Positions 1-5,886 of a stretch of DNA of 5,957 nucleotides are shown piece after piece. The position numbers and the translations under genes are program-made. The notes under the pieces were generated by a model, which was not told the origin of the DNA, searched no databases, and saw only the letters and a list, made by a program, of their open reading frames with translations. Each line of letters starts with the position of its first letter. Within the stretch, counting starts at the first letter, position 1. Origin of the DNA: JABFXC01 sp045804265 (GTDB lineage: Bacteria > Gemmatimonadota > Gemmatimonadetes > Gemmatimonadales > Gemmatimonadaceae); the NCBI GenBank assembly GCA_045804265.1, contig JBJMNK010000069.1:1-5957 (forward strand), read 5' to 3'.

Positions 1-26
1 AACGATGACGTTGTGTCATCGTTTTT
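1..26 (+). terminator. Rho-independent terminator of a gene off the left edge
   Basis: A perfect 9-bp stem (AACGATGAC at 1-9 with GTCATCGTT at 15-23) closes a 5-nt loop, and a T-run at 22-26 follows directly. This is the layout of an intrinsic terminator read on the + strand. No + strand gene in the window precedes it, so it would serve a gene ending left of base 1. Because the stem starts at the window edge, the bases needed to judge whether it also ends minus-strand transcription from the OPT gene are not visible. Confidence 0.65.
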
Positions 27-40
27 CAACGACTCTGACC

Positions 41-58
41 CCTTGAGCGCCTTGAGCG
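41..58. repeat. 9-bp perfect tandem duplication
   Basis: CCTTGAGCG occurs at 41-49 and again directly at 50-58. It lies in the short non-coding gap between the terminator hairpin and the 3' end of the OPT gene. It is most simply a slippage product; no function is apparent. Confidence 0.6.
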
Positions 59-121
59 GAAGTGGCTACTGGTGCTTGACTGACGCTCGACTGGCGCGCA
101 GCTGCTGCGGTATTCGCCCGC

Positions 122-2425
122 CTAGTGGTGGTCCGCGCCGGCGAGACTTCCCTTCCGCCCGACCAGGTAGAGCGGGACGCAGATCGCCGCGACGAAGATG
201 ATCATCGCCAGGATCGCGGAGCCCGACAGCCAAGGGACGCCGGCGGCGAAGTTCATCTTCTCGTCCCACCGCTTCGCCGCGAGCGCGGCGAGCACCACAC
301 CCATTATCGCGCCGCCGGCGATGAGTCCCGAGGAGAAGAGCACGCCCGGACCGGAGTCGGCGTCGGTGTCGCTCGCCGTGCCGCGCGTCGCGCGGTCGAC
401 GAACCAGCGCACGATCCCGCCTGCGAACATCGTCGCCGACGTCGAGATCGGGAGATACACGCCGACCGAGATCGCCAGCGACGGAAGGCCGAGGATTTCC
501 ATCGCGATGGCGAAGAAGACGCCGATCATGATCAGTCCCCAGTTCAGCTTCTGGGTCAGGATCCCGTCGACGACGAGCGACATAATCTGCGACTTCGGCG
601 AGTCGAGCTTCTCGACCGTGCGGCCGGTGTAGTCCACCGTCTCGCGTCCGCCGATGCCCGGGTCGACGAAGTAGGCGATCGCGCCGGCGTCGTTCACGAG
701 GTAGCGCCCCGACGGTGCGTTCGCCGTCGGCTCGTAGAGATGGCCGACGCGGAAGTACTGCGTCCCCGCGACCGGTGACGACGCGCCCGACGGGACGTCG
801 CTGATCCGCCCGTTCAGCAGCGCCACCCGACCGGCATCGATGTTCGCCGCCGGGATGACGACGTTAGGCATGTCGCGCCTGACGATCGTCGTGTACGCCG
901 AGTCGAGGGAGTGGATCGTCCAGCCGATCAGCAGCGCCGAGCTGACGACGCCGAAGATGAGGCCGATCTGCTGCCGCGCCGGCGTCGCGCCGACGAGATA
1001 GCCCGTCTTCAGGTCCTGCGACGTCGCGCCGGCCACCGCCGCGGCGACGCAGACGACGCCGCCGATCGAGAGCGCGAGCACGCGGTGCTCCGGCCTGGTC
1101 CAGCCTAACGCGAGGAAGATCAGCGCGGTCATCAGCACCGCCGCCACGGTCATCCCCGAGATCGGGTTGGCCGACGCGCCGATCTGCCCGGTGATCCGGC
1201 TCGACACGGTCACGAAGAGAAACGCGAAGAAGATCGCGAGCACGGCGCCGACGACGTTGATCCCGATCTGCGGCAGTACCACCATCGCGATCACCGCCAG
1301 CACCAGCCCGGCGAGCACCAACGACATCGGCAAGTCGCGCTGCGTCCGTCGCGATCCGGCGACATCGGCGGCGACGCCGGCGCCGCGGAAGCCGCCAAGT
1401 CCGCCGACCAGTGCCCGCCAGATGGTCGGCATCGACTTCACGAGGCTGATGATCCCCGCCGCGGTCACCGCCCCGGCACCGATGAAGTAGACGTACGCCG
1501 CGCGCACGTCCATCGGCGACATGTCCCTGATCAGCTTCGTGTCGAGCGGGAGGATCGTCGTCGTCAGCCCGGCGCCGAACATCTTGATCATCGGGATCAT
1601 CACGAAGAACGAGATGACACCGCCGGCGAACAGGTAGCCCGAGATCCTCGGCCCGATGATGTAGCCGACGCCGGTGAGCTCCGGGCTGACCTCGGCCTGG
1701 ATCTCGCCGAACAGCTCCGTCCGGCCGTTAGGCAGGACGCGCTGGATGATCTTGTGCGGCACCTGCTGCCAGAGCTGGAAGCCGTTGTTGAGCAGCTTGT
1801 AGAGCGCGCCCAGCCCGAAGCCCATGAACACGGTCTTGGCCTGGATCCCGCCCGCCTCGCCGACGATCAGCACCTCAGCGCACGCCGTCCCCTCGGGATA
1901 CTTGAGGTTGCGGTGCTCCTTGACGATGAGGCTCTTCCGCAGCGGGATCATCATCAGCACGCCGAGGATTCCGCCGACCAGCGCGACCGCGGCGACCCGG
2001 CTCCATGGCAGCGCGTAGCCGAGCAGCAGCAGCGCCGGCAGCGTGAAGACGGTGCCCGCCGCAATCGATTCCCCTGCAGACCCCGTGGTCTGGACGATGT
2101 TGTTCTGGAGGATCGTCGCCGGCTTCGCCCGGAACGCCTTCGCCGCGTAGCGGAAGATCGTGATCGAGAGGACCGCGATCGGGATCGACGCGCTGACCGT
2201 TAGGCCTATCTTGAGCGCGAGGTACACGCTCGACGCCGAGAAGACCAGCCCGAGCAGCATGCCGAGGACGATCCCCGATGGCGTCAGCTCGCGCGGCGAT
2301 TCGGTATGCGGGACGTACGGCTTGTGGAGCTCGTCCTCGGCGGCGATGCTCGCCTCGTCGAAGGTGCCCGCGGTCGGCGGCTGGCGGAGCTCGGGGTGCT
2401 GGTGAGCGGGGTGATTGGAAGGCAT
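122..2425 (-). CDS. OPT-superfamily oligopeptide / metal-chelate transporter
   Basis: A 767-aa polytopic inner-membrane protein of the oligopeptide transporter (OPT) superfamily, the bacterial group related to yeast OPT and plant YSL carriers. Family members import small peptides or metal chelates, probably with protons; the substrate here cannot be read from sequence. Visible family blocks are KPYVP near 35-39, followed by ELTPSGIVLG; NNIVQTTGSAGESIAAGTVF at 108-127; YPEGTACAEVL at 176-186; ITGQIGASANPISGMT at 411-426; GATSQDLKTGYLVGATPARQQ at 466-486; a GVYLPISTSATMFAGG segment at 655-670; and SSGLIAGGAIMGV at 698-710. About 14-16 hydrophobic segments lie between residue 50 and 755. A hydrophilic stretch at about 507-610 interrupts the membrane core. 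The ends carry histidines (NHPAHQHPE at the N-terminus, DHH at the C-terminus). The start at 2425 gives the expected N-terminal block, but no Shine-Dalgarno is seen. The upstream DNA is the GATGCAC repeat region, so its promoter or leader must lie in or beside that element. The family call is strong and the substrate unknown. Confidence 0.93.
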   Translation of the reverse strand: MPSNHPAHQHPELRQPPTAGTFDEASIAAEDELHKPYVPHTESPRELTPSGIVLGMLLGLVFSASSVYLALKIGLTVSASIPIAVLSITIFRYAAKAFRAKPATILQNNIVQTTGSAGESIAAGTVFTLPALLLLGYALPWSRVAAVALVGGILGVLMMIPLRKSLIVKEHRNLKYPEGTACAEVLIVGEAGGIQAKTVFMGFGLGALYKLLNNGFQLWQQVPHKIIQRVLPNGRTELFGEIQAEVSPELTGVGYIIGPRISGYLFAGGVISFFVMIPMIKMFGAGLTTTILPLDTKLIRDMSPMDVRAAYVYFIGAGAVTAAGIISLVKSMPTIWRALVGGLGGFRGAGVAADVAGSRRTQRDLPMSLVLAGLVLAVIAMVVLPQIGINVVGAVLAIFFAFLFVTVSSRITGQIGASANPISGMTVAAVLMTALIFLALGWTRPEHRVLALSIGGVVCVAAAVAGATSQDLKTGYLVGATPARQQIGLIFGVVSSALLIGWTIHSLDSAYTTIVRRDMPNVVIPAANIDAGRVALLNGRISDVPSGASSPVAGTQYFRVGHLYEPTANAPSGRYLVNDAGAIAYFVDPGIGGRETVDYTGRTVEKLDSPKSQIMSLVVDGILTQKLNWGLIMIGVFFAIAMEILGLPSLAISVGVYLPISTSATMFAGGIVRWFVDRATRGTASDTDADSGPGVLFSSGLIAGGAIMGVVLAALAAKRWDEKMNFAAGVPWLSGSAILAMIIFVAAICVPLYLVGRKGSLAGADHH

Positions 2426-2428
2426 AAC

Positions 2429-2441
2429 CGCGAATATCGCG
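2429..2441. promoter_or_regulatory. Small palindrome just upstream of the OPT start
   Basis: CGCGA at 2429-2433 and TCGCG at 2437-2441 are inverted around ATA, only 3 bp from the OPT start codon. On the minus strand this includes GATATT at 2438-2433, which could be a weak -10 element giving an almost leaderless mRNA; no convincing -35 lies at the right distance. Operator, promoter and chance are all possible in GC-rich DNA. Confidence 0.25.
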
Positions 2442-2466
2442 CGGCGAGGGAGCAGGCGCGAGGGGG

Positions 2467-2517
2467 CCGTGCATCAGCCCCGTGCATCGAGTCGTGCTTC
2501 GAGCCGTGCATCAGCCC
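2467..2517. repeat. 14-bp direct repeat pair (CCGTGCATCAGCCC)
   Basis: CCGTGCATCAGCCC is present exactly at 2467-2480 and 2504-2517. Partial copies lie between them (CCGTGCATCGAG from 2480 and the degenerate TCGTGCTTCGAG from 2492). These carry the heptamer in the GTGCATC orientation, opposite to the block that follows, and form the OPT-proximal edge of the repeat element. Confidence 0.75.
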
Positions 2518-2523
2518 TTACGT

Positions 2524-2611
2524 CGATGCACAATGCCGGAAGATACGATGCATGGTGACGATACTGTGATGCACGATGCACGATGCACGGGAGTGCTGGA
2601 TACACGATGCC
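2524..2611 (+). repeat. Left arm of an 88-nt imperfect inverted repeat
   Basis: This segment matches the reverse complement of 2704-2791 at 75 of 88 positions with no gap, by hand alignment. The longest perfect blocks are 20 nt (2545-2564 against 2751-2770), 16 nt (2596-2611 against 2704-2719) and 11 nt (2582-2592 against 2723-2733). The spacer is 92 nt (2612-2703). As RNA in either direction the arms could fold into one long hairpin of about 268 nt. Confidence 0.85.
2568..2588 (+). repeat. Three perfect tandem copies of GATGCAC
   Basis: GATGCAC occurs at 2568-2574, 2575-2581 and 2582-2588 without interruption, 21 bp in all. This equals one period of the 21-bp repeat that follows and suggests the heptamer is the ancestral unit. 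In the right arm of the inverted repeat the matching stretch is more degenerate. Confidence 0.85.
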
Positions 2612-2673
2612 AGAAGCATGATGCACGATGCCAGAAGCATGATGCACGATGCCCGAAACGTGATGCACGATGC
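2590..2673 (+). repeat. 21-bp tandem repeat, four copies
   Basis: The unit CAGAAGCATGATGCACGATG plus C is exact at 2611-2631 and 2632-2652. A third copy at 2653-2673 matches 18 of 21, and a divergent first copy at 2590-2610 matches 13 of 21, best in its second half (CACGATGC is invariant). The array runs from the left inverted-repeat arm into the spacer. The period is in the size range of plasmid iterons, but no replication gene or AT-rich segment accompanies it. Confidence 0.8.
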
Positions 2674-2703
2674 GGAGGGAGTCGCGCATCAACCGCAGTC
2701 TCC

Positions 2704-2791
2704 GGCATCGTGTATCCAGACGTCCCGTGCATCACGAATCGTGAATCGCGGTATCGTCACCATGCATCGTCGTTTCCGGCATCGTGCATCG
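2704..2791 (-). repeat. Right arm of the 88-nt imperfect inverted repeat
   Basis: This is the reverse-complement partner of 2524-2611. It ends 8 bp before the stop codon of the DUF4349 gene (2800-2802). The same heptamer continues past the arm at 2805-2811, inside that gene's last codons. No target-site duplication is visible at the outer ends (TTACGT on the left, CACGCC on the right). Confidence 0.85.
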
Positions 2792-2799
2792 CACGCCAG

Positions 2800-3756
2800 T
2801 TATCGTGCATCGCTGTTTCTGCTCGTCCGGCGTCGCAGCACCAGCCATCCTGCCCAGGCGATCGCGACTAGCGGAATCACCACACCGAGGCTCGCGATCA
2901 GGAATGCGATCAGGCCGATGAATCCCCGCCACGCGTCGCGGAACGCTTCGCGGATCGGGTTCTCCCCGGGCCGCGACCCAAGGACCGGGCCGGGCTCGTG
3001 AATCGTGACCACCATTGTGCTGACCGCGGCCCGGGTGCGCAGGTAGCGGATGCGTCCCTCATAACGGTCGATTTCTTCGCGGACGCGAGCGAGCTCGCGC
3101 TCGACGGCGAGCGCGTCGCTCAGCTTCCCGGTGCGATTCTCGAGCAGGGCGATGAGGCGCTGCTCGAGGCGCCGCGCATTCGCGACGCGAGCCTGGACAT
3201 CGACGAACTCCTCCCCGACGTCCTCGGCGCTTTCATTCTGTGACTCGAGCGTGCCTATCGGCTTGAGGCCAGTCAGCAACTGCGCCCAGCGCGGCGCTGG
3301 GACCTTGATCTCGACCGTCCCGCTGCGAAGCTGATCCTTGCCCGTCTGCATCGACGTGTTGCCGACATAGCCGCCGAGGCTCTGCGCCAGCGCGCGAAGG
3401 CGCACGACCGCGCGCTCGAGCGAATCGACCTGGAGCGTCGCGGTGCCGGTGCGGATGATCATTGCCGCCGCGGTGTCCGGCGCGGTCTTCGGCTCGCCGG
3501 CGCCCGGGGGGGCGGCATCCGACTCGAGCGCAGACATCGTGTCGGCCATGGTGACCGCGATCGGCTCCGCCTCGCCGTTAGTCACCCCGGCTTGGCCGAA
3601 CGCCGCCACGCGGGGCGCCGACAGCCGCGGGGCGGACCGGTCCTGCGGAATGACCACCTCCTCCTCGCCTCGTCCCGACGGGTGGTCGCCCTTGGTGCAC
3701 GTCGCGAGCGTGAGGACTGAAACCAGCGCCACCACGTTTCCATTGGACCAGCGCAT
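2800..3756 (-). CDS. DUF4349-domain lipoprotein
   Basis: A 318-aa predicted lipoprotein with a C-terminal membrane anchor, typical of DUF4349 proteins, whose biochemical role is not established. Residues 1-20 form a lipoprotein signal ending LATC, with Cys20 as the lipidation site; Thr at -1 is less usual than Gly, Ala or Ser. A low-complexity acidic/Pro/Ala linker covers about 21-97. The DUF4349 core begins at MIIRTGTATLQVDSLERAV (about 99-117) and continues through SLGGYVGNTSMQ (126-137) and the VEIKVPAPRW strand (148-157). A probable coiled coil follows at about 185-240 (ARRLEQRLIALLENRTGKL and on). The transmembrane helix is at about 278-307, followed by a basic tail (RRRTSRNSDAR). I chose the start at 3756 rather than an in-frame ATG 33 codons upstream because it gives the signal peptide and has GAGG 9 nt before it. 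The last three codons (GAT GCA CGA) and the stop lie in a GATGCAC repeat copy, so the repeat may have replaced or reshaped the original C-terminus. The divergent neighbour is the M61 peptidase. Confidence 0.88.
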   Translation of the reverse strand: MRWSNGNVVALVSVLTLATCTKGDHPSGRGEEEVVIPQDRSAPRLSAPRVAAFGQAGVTNGEAEPIAVTMADTMSALESDAAPPGAGEPKTAPDTAAAMIIRTGTATLQVDSLERAVVRLRALAQSLGGYVGNTSMQTGKDQLRSGTVEIKVPAPRWAQLLTGLKPIGTLESQNESAEDVGEEFVDVQARVANARRLEQRLIALLENRTGKLSDALAVERELARVREEIDRYEGRIRYLRTRAAVSTMVVTIHEPGPVLGSRPGENPIREAFRDAWRGFIGLIAFLIASLGVVIPLVAIAWAGWLVLRRRTSRNSDAR

Positions 3757-3765
3757 GTTCGATCG

Positions 3766-3769
3766 CCTC
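3766..3769 (-). promoter_or_regulatory. Shine-Dalgarno GAGG of the DUF4349 gene
   Basis: Read on the minus strand, GAGG stands 9 nt before the ATG at 3756. It decides the start choice together with the lipoprotein signal. It is the only clear ribosome-binding site seen in front of the three genes. Confidence 0.55.
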
Positions 3770-3892
3770 GGGTTCGAGTGCAGCCAACCTAGGGCGCGCC
3801 CGACGCGGACGCGAGGTGGCCTCGTGAAGGACGTCGGTGCCGCGTGATCCTGCACACCATCGCCTCACGGCCGGAGTCGAATTGCCCGGCCG

Positions 3893-3922
3893 TTCATCGC
3901 GCGCGCCAACGCGCTGTATCTT
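3893..3922 (+). promoter_or_regulatory. Candidate promoter for the M61 gene
   Basis: TATCTT at 3917-3922 (within TGTATCTTTG) is the most AT-rich hexamer upstream of the M61 start and sits about 31 bp before the ATG, which would give a 5' leader of roughly 25 nt. A weak -35-like TTCATC lies at 3893-3898 with 18-bp spacing. The match to a sigma-70 consensus is only partial. Confidence 0.3.
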
Positions 3923-3953
3923 TGAGTGACTCCAACCAACCCAGCCTCCAACA

Positions 3954-5819
3954 ATGCGCTCGTCCCTCCTGTCGTTCGCCGCTGCCGGATTCATCGCCGG
4001 TGCGCTACTCTCCGCTCCCGCCGGCGCGCAGGCGCGCAGCACGTCATCGGCCGCGTCCTCATCGTCCACGGCGTCCGCGCCGATCTCCGACATCCGCTAC
4101 GATGTCGCCTTCGATCACGGCACCGCCGCGTCGCGCACGCTCAAGGTCACGATGACCTTCGCCACCAGCGGCTCGGCGCCGGTCATCCTCTCGCTGCCGG
4201 CGTGGACACCGGGTGCGTACGAGCTGACCTGGTTCGCGAAGTGGGTGTCGGCGTTCACGCCGACCGGCGACGGGAAGGCGCTCGAGTGGGACAAGGTCGA
4301 CTACGACACGTGGCGCGTCAGGCCTGACGGTGCGAAGCGCGTGACCGTGAAGTTCGACTTCCTCGCCGATTCGCTCGACAACGCGATGGCGTGGGCGCAG
4401 CCGGACTTCGCGCTCTTCAACGGGACCAACGTCTTCCTCTATCCCGAGGGCCGTGGCTTCGACTGGCCGGCGACGGTCACGGTGCGCACCGAGCCGAACT
4501 GGCTCGTCGCCACCGGTATGACGGCCGTCGCCGGGAGCACCGCCGGCGTGCACAGCTTCTCGGCGAAGAACTATCACGACCTCGTCGACATGCCCTTCTT
4601 CGTCGGCGTGTTCGACATCGACAGCACGAAGGTCGGCCCGGTGTGGGCGCGCTTCGCGACCTATCCCAAGGGCTTCGTCGCCGGCCAGAACCGCCGCGAC
4701 GAGTGGGACGCGATCACCAAGTCGCTCCCGACCGAGATCGCCGTCTTCGGCGAGGCGCCGTTCTCGACGTACACTGTCATGCAGATCGCCGACTCGTCGT
4801 ACGCCGGCGCCAGTGGCCTCGAGCACCAGAACTCGCACGTCGACGTGATCACCCCGTCCGCGTTAGGCAACCCCTTCATGCCGTCGCTCTACGCGCACGA
4901 GATGTTTCATGCCTGGAACGTGAAGCGGCTGCGCCCGGCGGACATGACGCCATACCGTTATGACCAGCCGCAGCCGACGACCTGGCTCTGGGTGAGCGAG
5001 GGCATCACCGACTACTACGCCGACCTCGCGCTCGTCCGCGGCGGCGTCGTCGACAGCAACAGCTTTGCCGAAACGACGACCGGAAAGATCGGCGAGGTCG
5101 CGGCCGCGCCGCCGGTCGCGCTCGAGGACGCGTCGCTCTCGACCTGGATCCATCCGACCGACGGCACGGGGTATCTCTACTATCCCAAGGGATCGCTGGC
5201 CGGGCTGATGCTCGACATCATGGTCCGCGACGCCAGCAACAACCGTCGCTCGCTCGACGACGTGATGCGCGAACTGTACAACACGACATGGAAGCGGGGA
5301 CGCGGCTTCACCGACGCCGACTGGTGGGGCGCGATCAGTCGCGCCGCCGGTGGCAGGAGCTTCGCCGACTTCGACGCGAAGTACGTGAATGGGCGCGAGC
5401 CGTATCCGTGGGCGACGCTGCTCCCGCTCGCCGGCTTCAGCTACGTCACCGACAGCATCCGCGAGCCGCGGCTAGGCGTGTTCACCCAGCCCGACTCGGG
5501 CGCTGTTCGCGTCACCAACGTGACCGAAGGCAGTGCTGCCCAGCAGGCCGGGGTTCGCGCCGGCGATATCCTCGTCGCGGTCGGAGACATCCCCGTCGCC
5601 GACGTCACGTTCGGTGATCGCTTCCGCGCCAAGTACGGCTCCGCGGTCGAGGGCAGCGCGCTCCCGATCCAGATCAGGCGCGCCGGCCAGGCGATGACGC
5701 TCAACGCCGCCCTCCGCTTCGAGACCCGCTCGCAGAGCCGGGTGACGATCGACTCGAAGGCGACGGGGAAGGCACTCCGGATCCGGAGCGGCATCCTGCA
5801 CGGGACGACGGATAAATAG
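3954..5819 (+). CDS. Secreted M61-family metallopeptidase with PDZ domain
   Basis: A 621-aa exported zinc peptidase of MEROPS family M61 (glycyl-aminopeptidase type), expected to cleave N-terminal residues from peptides in the periplasm or outside the cell. A Sec signal peptide spans about 1-27 (hydrophobic core FAAAGFIAGALLSAPAG, cleavage near AQA), followed by a Ser/Ala/Thr-rich linker to about 43. The N-terminal beta domain is about 45-215 and includes LPAWTPGAYEL (81-91). The catalytic domain shows SGLEH at 287-291 and the zinc motif HEMFHAWNVKR at 315-325 (His315, Glu316, His319). WVSEGITDYYADL at 346-358 supplies the likely third ligand, Glu349. The family's YYPKGSLAGLMLD segment is at 409-421. 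A PDZ domain covers about 503-590 (EPRLGVF loop, then GSAAQQAGVRAGDILVAVGD). All key residues are present and the length is normal for the family. The start is fixed by the signal peptide. There is no Shine-Dalgarno: the 27 bases before the ATG are mostly C and A. The gene is divergent from the DUF4349 gene and is followed by hairpins. Natural substrate specificity cannot be read from sequence. Confidence 0.94.
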   Translation: MRSSLLSFAAAGFIAGALLSAPAGAQARSTSSAASSSSTASAPISDIRYDVAFDHGTAASRTLKVTMTFATSGSAPVILSLPAWTPGAYELTWFAKWVSAFTPTGDGKALEWDKVDYDTWRVRPDGAKRVTVKFDFLADSLDNAMAWAQPDFALFNGTNVFLYPEGRGFDWPATVTVRTEPNWLVATGMTAVAGSTAGVHSFSAKNYHDLVDMPFFVGVFDIDSTKVGPVWARFATYPKGFVAGQNRRDEWDAITKSLPTEIAVFGEAPFSTYTVMQIADSSYAGASGLEHQNSHVDVITPSALGNPFMPSLYAHEMFHAWNVKRLRPADMTPYRYDQPQPTTWLWVSEGITDYYADLALVRGGVVDSNSFAETTTGKIGEVAAAPPVALEDASLSTWIHPTDGTGYLYYPKGSLAGLMLDIMVRDASNNRRSLDDVMRELYNTTWKRGRGFTDADWWGAISRAAGGRSFADFDAKYVNGREPYPWATLLPLAGFSYVTDSIREPRLGVFTQPDSGAVRVTNVTEGSAAQQAGVRAGDILVAVGDIPVADVTFGDRFRAKYGSAVEGSALPIQIRRAGQAMTLNAALRFETRSQSRVTIDSKATGKALRIRSGILHGTTDK

Positions 5820-5835
5820 TGGCAAAATGCTACTA
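5817..5835. other. Small hairpin overlapping the M61 stop codon
   Basis: TAGTGGC at 5817-5823 can pair with GCTACTA at 5829-5835 (7 bp with one G-T wobble) around an AAAAT loop, and its first three bases are the stop codon. On the + strand no T-run follows. On the minus strand the stem is followed by TTTAT, so it could be a weak terminator for a gene converging from the right. It may also be chance. The rest of 5836-5886 shows nothing recognisable. Confidence 0.3.
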
Positions 5836-5886
5836 AAGGCGGGGCGCGGAACGGCGTGAATCACTCGCGGCAACAGCAAGGCATGT

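Larger units (their letters stand above)
2467..2811. repeat. GATGCAC/GTGCATC repeat element (whole region)
   Basis: This 345-bp stretch is the gap between two minus-strand genes and holds 13 exact copies of the heptamer GATGCAC or its complement. They fall in three polarity blocks. GTGCATC is at 2469, 2482 and 2506. GATGCAC is at 2525, 2568, 2575, 2582, 2620, 2641 and 2662. GTGCATC is again at 2727, 2784 and 2805. I saw no copy elsewhere in the window. Open frames cross it on both strands (for example heptapeptide repeats around MMHDARS) because a 21-bp unit keeps frame, but these look non-coding. The element reaches into the 3' end of the DUF4349 gene. Its nature is unknown: it could be a dispersed structured repeat, a mobile-element remnant, or a leader/terminator hairpin between DUF4349 and OPT. 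Confidence 0.85.
3757..3953. promoter_or_regulatory. Divergent intergenic region between DUF4349 and M61 genes
   Basis: This 197-bp region must contain the promoters of both outward-facing genes. I see no strong palindrome, riboswitch-like structure or small gene in it. The minus-strand frame stays open through much of it and could add 33 residues to the DUF4349 protein, but that extension would bury the signal peptide. The M61-proximal part (3924-3953) is C/A-rich and purine-poor. Confidence 0.5.

Noticed and set aside
97..109. Short stem CGCAG/CTGCG after the OPT stop as a terminator
   Set aside because: Only 5 bp with a 3-nt loop and no T-run on the minus strand; too weak to call.
125..778. 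217-aa + strand open frame opposite the OPT gene
   Set aside because: The composition is Arg/Asp-dominated and low in hydrophobic residues, which is a GC-rich antisense shadow; the minus frame has clear OPT blocks throughout.
2590..2673. CRISPR array or plasmid iterons
   Set aside because: Units are directly tandem with no spacers and no cas genes, which excludes CRISPR. The 21-bp size fits iterons, but there is no rep gene, no AT-rich segment and no DnaA box that I can see.
2524..2791. MITE or insertion-sequence remnant
   Set aside because: No target-site duplication, no sharp terminal inverted repeat ends and no transposase fragment are visible. It remains possible but unsupported, so it is listed as a repeat only.
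2482..3001. + strand frames across the repeat region encoding heptapeptide repeats (MMHDARS-like)
   Set aside because: A 21-bp repeat lacking stops stays open automatically, and several frames on both strands are open over the same bases. The frames also run into the opposite strand of the clear DUF4349 gene. No start signal or protein family supports them.
3757..3855. 33-residue N-terminal extension of the DUF4349 protein from an upstream ATG
   Set aside because: It would place an Arg/Pro-rich stretch before the lipoprotein signal and take up half of the divergent promoter region. The downstream ATG has a GAGG site and starts the signal peptide directly.
4059..4838. 259-aa minus-strand open frame opposite the M61 gene
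   Set aside because: It is Arg/Asp/Val-rich with no recognisable domain, as expected for the shadow of a GC-rich gene; the M61 catalytic motifs in the + frame settle the coding strand.
5775..5788. 14-bp perfect palindrome CTCCGGATCCGGAG near the 3' end of the M61 gene
   Set aside because: It lies inside coding sequence, and a palindrome of this length is not surprising by chance in about 6 kb of GC-rich DNA.
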